From NCBI GenBank assembly GCA_020137815.1, contig CM035356.1, positions 2,973,563-3,037,562 of the forward strand: DNA of 64,000 nt, written 5' to 3'. The DNA comes from Hormiphora californensis (lineage: Eukaryota; Ctenophora; Tentaculata; Cydippida; Pleurobrachiidae). Positions 59,742 to 64,000 of the stretch are shown in pieces. Made by a program: the position numbers and the translations under genes. The notes beneath the pieces are model-generated. The model ran no database searches and was not told the origin of the DNA. It saw only the letters and a program-made list of their open reading frames with translations. Position 1 is the first letter of the stretch. The number at the start of each line of letters is the position of its first letter.

Positions 59742-60780
59742 AGAGCGCAAATTTTCAGTAAAAACACAGGGCGTGGGGAAGTGGAAGTGGTTCACTATAT
59801 CATGATATGTTGATTAGTGGGGACATTTCAATTTGGAGTCACAGGAAATTATGAACTCCAATACCTATTTGCCTATTAAATTTTGCTGATCGAACGTGTG
59901 CTCGAGCGCTGTTTAGTTGTTTGTGACTCGTTACACTATTTGCTATTCCAGGGCTGTGCTCTTTTATGTTCTACATATCACTGATCACTGTTCTACATAT
60001 CACTGATCTTGTGGCTAACGAACACATGTTGCTGTGACCTACATAATTTGATCTCAACTCAGAAGAGTTCGAGTCAATAAATTTGCTGGTATCAATCTGC
60101 ATTAAAATATGAAGGGAGAATTTGAATCCTATTTTTAGCGTTTAATTTCAAAAATTTTATCACCATTATTTTGGTTTCAGAGTAAGATTAAAAACAATTA
60201 AAAATATGCGGAGCTGTGTTTTGAATAATAATGAAATCTGATTAATTTGTTTGAAGAGACGAGGGAAGTTGAAACTGGATACAAGAGCGGGAGATTTTTG
60301 AAGGGCTTATTAACATTTGAACTAAAAATCTTCGGACCTTTTTTGGTTAAATTGTCATTTATCTTGTCCGTTATATGCTAACTTGTTTTCAATATTAGCT
60401 GTATAAGTGTTTTCAGTGTTTGGTTCTTATTTTTGCTTTTTTTTGCTTTTCTCAAATCGTGTGCGAGTAATCTGTGTTTGATCTTGGGGCACCTGGATTT
60501 ATGTTATGAAATTCAGAGGACTGTTTCAAAACATTTGTATGCACATGATGGGAGTTTAAAATATCTCTATCTCTCGTGATTCAGCTACTTTCAAAAGCCG
60601 CCAAGTAATGCTTAACAATACATATAATGTGCAATATGCATGTGTTGAGATTACGTATTTATCTAAACGAAGGAAACCGGAAATTAAAAAACGTGAAGAA
60701 CGATGAAAGGATATAATGGAAAAGCTCTCTGCTGACATCATATTATGTCACAGTTGGACAAAATTCTTTTTTTTAATACG
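59742..60780. other. No gene recognised
   Basis: AT-rich sequence downstream of the small gene; probably includes its 3' UTR. A short duplication CACTGATC...GTTCTACATAT lies at 59975-60008. Confidence 0.5.
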
Positions 60781-61014
<234 letters not shown>

Positions 61015-61153
61015 TATCAGTGAGAATTTTTGATTCCTGAACCACCATGTACCTTGTATTTTTACCTCATCATAAATCGTAAACAGCTTATCTTGCGTTT
61101 TGTAACAAAAATCCGTGTATTTCACTTTTTCGAACAACAAAAATCAACTCATC

Positions 61154-62582
61154 CACGGCGTGCCCCAAAGTAGTTTAACATTTGTTTGAGTGACCACCTC
61201 CAATTCCGGTTGTAACTGGTCGGGAAGACCTCCCTGAAGGTCGTGGCGGAGCGGGAATAATCATGTAGACCCGCTGCAGCTTCAGAAAATTGAGAAAAAG
61301 ATAGCTATCTTTTTTTTTCACTTTGAAAATAAGAAATTTTCACATATACCGCCTTGTTCTACAAGATGTGGTTGTCCCCGACCTATTTCTGCACGTAGAA
61401 TCGAATGCCGCTGGATTCAAATCTTTAAAATGAAGGCAAAATGGAGAAAATCGCATTTTTAGGTGTTTTTTGGTGAAAAAAAAACGTCCAAACTGGTACT
61501 GGTTGATAAAATAGGCTCCCAAAAATATCACAAATTGAGTTTTTGGGTCCTTTTCGCCCTAGAAGCAGAGTTTGATGAAAATCCAGTAAAACGCCTATTC
61601 TCCGCTTACTTTCAAAGAAAGTGAATATTGCTCTAATTTAGCCAATTTTGAAGAAAAGCCGTCCAAAACGAAGCTAGCTGACAGGATAGAGTCCCAATAA
61701 CTTAAAAAAATGTCATTTTTAGGCCTTTTCTAGAAACAAATTTGCTTGGCGATAAGCCATCTCGGTAGACCTCTGAAGTAGGTGGAAATAGCCATGATAT
61801 AGCGATTGTGGCAAATGAATGTGAATAAACGCTTACCAAACATACTTTAGCATAATGTATGTCCTATCTCTGAAACTGTGAAGTTGAAGAGTGGCTCTTG
61901 CATAGTCCAGTAGTCCAGAGATAGGCCACAATCGCTATATCATGGCTATTTCCACTTACTTCAGAGGTCTACCGAGATGGGTTATCGCCAAGCAAATTTG
62001 TTTCTAGGGTAGAAAAGGCCTAAAATGACATTTTTTAAATTATTGCGACTCTATCCTGTCAGCCAGCATCGTTTTGGACGGCTTTTCTTCAAAATTGGCT
62101 AAATTAGAGCAATATTCACTTTCTTTGAAAGTAAGCGGAGAATAGGCGTTTTACTGGATTTTCATCAAACTCTGCTTCTAAGGCGAAAAGGACCCAAAAA
62201 TTCGATTTGTGATATTTTTGGGACCCTATTTTATCAACCAGTACCAGTTTGGACGTTTTTTCACCAAAAAACACCTAAAAATGCGATTTTCTCCATTTTG
62301 CCTACATTTTAAAGATTTGACTCCAGTGGCATTCGATTCTACGTGCAGACATAGGTCGGGGACAACCACATCTTGTAGAACAAGGCGGTATCTGTGAAAA
62401 TTTCTTATTTTCAAAGTGAAAAAAAAGATAGCTATCTTTTCCTCAATTTTCTGAAGCCGCAGCGGGTCTACATGATTATTCCCGCTCCGCCACGACCTTC
62501 AGGGAGGTCTTCCCGACCAGTTACAACCGGATTTGGAGGTGGTCACTCAAACAAATGTTAAACTACTCTGGGGCACGCCGTG
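61154..62582. mobile_element. 1.43-kb giant foldback element with CATC flanks
   Basis: Ends CACGGCGTGCCCCAAAGTAG / GGGGCACGCCGTG. The arms match almost throughout (about 660 bp each) with a loop of about 100 bp near 61860, so nearly the whole element is one hairpin. A 4-bp direct repeat CATC flanks it (61150-61153, 62583-62586). Mirror frames of 62-63 codons occur in both arms but no transposase. CAC ends with a 4-bp duplication resemble Chapaev-type elements; that assignment is tentative. Confidence 0.88.
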
Positions 62583-62877
62583 CATCGTAATCATATGTTC
62601 TCAAAAGAGATGATATTTTCATCACTCCGTTAGATATCTATTCATGTCATAGATGATCGAGTCTACCCAATCACACAAATATACCCAATCCGATATACTG
62701 TCCAGACCGCACTTTAAACATCTGACCTCTCGCTAAACCGGCTATTATAAATATAGTTGTAACAGCTTATAACCAAACACCTTCAAAATGTCACTCAAAC
62801 TGTTCTGAACAACTCTCCAGCAGCAGTATAGCTTCTTATTCAATGAAAGAGAGAGTGATCTGATCGAGGGGCGCCCT

Positions 62878-63818
62878 TCACGTCTCCTCGCTGTCCCAGT
62901 ATTTCTCGTAGAAGGGGAAGAATGTGAACATGAGGGTGTAACTGGTCCACAGGAGGGTGGGGAGGAGACTGATCCCAGTGATCATGCTAATCCGGGCATA
63001 CACCATGATGCCCAGGACACACAGGGCCCACAACACCCCCACCAGTACAAAGGCAGGGAGCAGGAGAGTCTGGCCAATCAGCAGAACAGGAGGGTAGGAG
63101 AGGGCTGTGAGGAGGATAGCCAGACCTGGGAGGATTGTGTCTGGTTACGAAGTCACCGATTTTTGTTGTGAATTGGTTACGAACTACGAAGGGGCCCTCG
63201 CGCGGAGGGGTAACGTTGTGATTTCATTACCTAGAATTATGTAGGGGATCCCCCGACGGCCTCCCATGTGGTACCAGGAGAGATAGAGAGCAAGGCCCAG
63301 CGATGCATACACACCTGAAAGGACGGAGTTTGGGTTAGCGGGTCATGTTGGGTGAGCAAACTTGTATTGTAGTAACTACTTGTATTGTAGTAACTGTATG
63401 AATATAAAACTTGGTCTAACTTTGTTCACTTTGTTCTTCCGCTCTCGGGGATCCCGATGTAGAGCAATTGGTTGGTGGGCCAGTCTAAAAGGGCGCCTGT
63501 CTGGTGCTGCACTGTAGACCCCATCTGAGCGCAGTGCGCACTGAGAATCAAATCGGGGTCTGGCGCCGCCAGACAGAAGGGCGTTACTTAGCGAATACAA
63601 CTCCTAATATAGTTAACTTACCACACCACACTCCTCCAAAAATGTAAAACTCGTTGATCTTCAGGGGTGACTCCAGGGTCACATCGTACCATATCTTGGC
63701 ATCGTCCAGAAGGCACCCTGCCCACACCCCAACACCCAAAAGAGCGGGCAGGAACATGAAAATGATGGCTGTCACCATTTTTACAACCACTCTATCGTCC
63801 TCATGGGCCGGATGACGT
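62878..63818 (-). CDS. TSPO: TSPO/MBR-family membrane protein, 5'-incomplete
   Basis: Exons 63818-63622, 63314-63231, 63125-62878; phases agree (1 and 1), stop TGA at 62878. The first exon enters in phase 2, so the start codon lies upstream of the window or in a missed short exon. Five hydrophobic segments are visible: VTAIIFMFLPALLGVGVWAG; FYIFGGVWCGVYASLGLALY; GLAILLTALSYPPVLLIGQT; FVLVGVLWALCVLGIMVYA; LLPTLLWTSYTLMFTFF. The W-Y-x-x-L-x-x-P region followed by F-G-x-V-W...Y...G-x-A-x-Y-L-x-W is the TSPO core, and LLPTLLWTSYTLMF matches the last helix. TSPO proteins sit in the outer mitochondrial membrane and bind cholesterol and porphyrins. This one is divergent and lacks the usual WNxxF motif, so function is inferred. 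Confidence 0.72.
63497..63576. mobile_element. 80-bp hairpin element (copy B) in TSPO-like intron
   Basis: CTGTCTGGTGCTGCACTGTA is mirrored by GGTCTGGCGCCGCCAGACAG. It shares GACCCCATCTGAGCG with copy A (56692-56756). Flanks AAGGGCG on both sides suggest a 7-8-bp target duplication. Confidence 0.75.
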
Positions 63819-63837
63819 CTGAAAAGTGCAGATATTA

Positions 63838-64000
63838 GGGAATATATTAGGAAACATTAGGGAATATATTATGGGGAATACTAGGGAATATTATGGGGAA
63901 TACTAGGGAATATTATGGGGAATACTAGGGAATATTATGGGGGATATTAGGGAATATTATGGGGGATATTAGGGAATATTATGGGGTATATTAGGGAATA
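63838..64000. repeat. About 22-bp minisatellite at the window edge
   Basis: Copies of TAGGGAATATTATGGGGAAT-AC and variants; the array continues past the window. Confidence 0.9.

Overview
This window is eukaryotic, very probably from an invertebrate animal, and early-branching metazoans such as sponges or cnidarians fit best. The evidence is split genes with GT-AG introns and matching phases, an ABHD-type hydrolase and a TSPO-like membrane protein, a Gypsy-type LTR retroelement, a CR1/L2-type LINE, many foldback elements and abundant (GA)n/(CT)n microsatellites. I see no prokaryotic operon, rRNA, tRNA or CRISPR. Species cannot be decided from the sequence.

Layout. 1-14957: a 34-bp satellite array (about 223 plus 59 copies) interrupted at 7582-12930 by a Gypsy-type retroelement. 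That element has gag, a predicted -1 frameshift site, then protease-RT-RNaseH-integrase. Its pol frame is split by a 604-bp terminal-inverted-repeat element, and its integrase is truncated. 15039-about 19860: a LINE on the minus strand with two intact overlapping ORFs. 20410-47063: one minus-strand ABHD1/3-like hydrolase gene in at least nine small exons. Its huge introns hold microsatellites, foldback elements, a 2.36-kb TA-flanked transposon with 240-bp inverted repeats and its own four-exon gene (23703-26068), a G-poor 1.45-kb tract, and a 2.4-kb palindrome whose sequence quality looks poor. 48.1-57.8 kb: mostly repeats, including a LINE tail, a 1.6-kb polypyrimidine tract, minisatellites and one weak candidate exon. 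57854-59741: a four-exon gene for a small unrecognised basic protein on the plus strand. 61154-62582: a 1.43-kb giant foldback element. 62878-63818: a TSPO-like gene on the minus strand whose 5' end lies outside the window.

The host genes are the ABHD-like hydrolase, the small basic protein and the TSPO-like protein. Everything else supportable is mobile or repetitive. The most interesting items are the long-TIR transposon with its own gene, a 57-72-bp element family with a duplicated 17-bp core and 9-10-bp target duplications, the textbook frameshift signal, and nested insertions that can be ordered in time. Stretches at 41-44.7 kb, 48.5-50.8 kb and 54.2-55.5 kb show inflated homopolymers typical of poor long-read consensus and should be read with caution.
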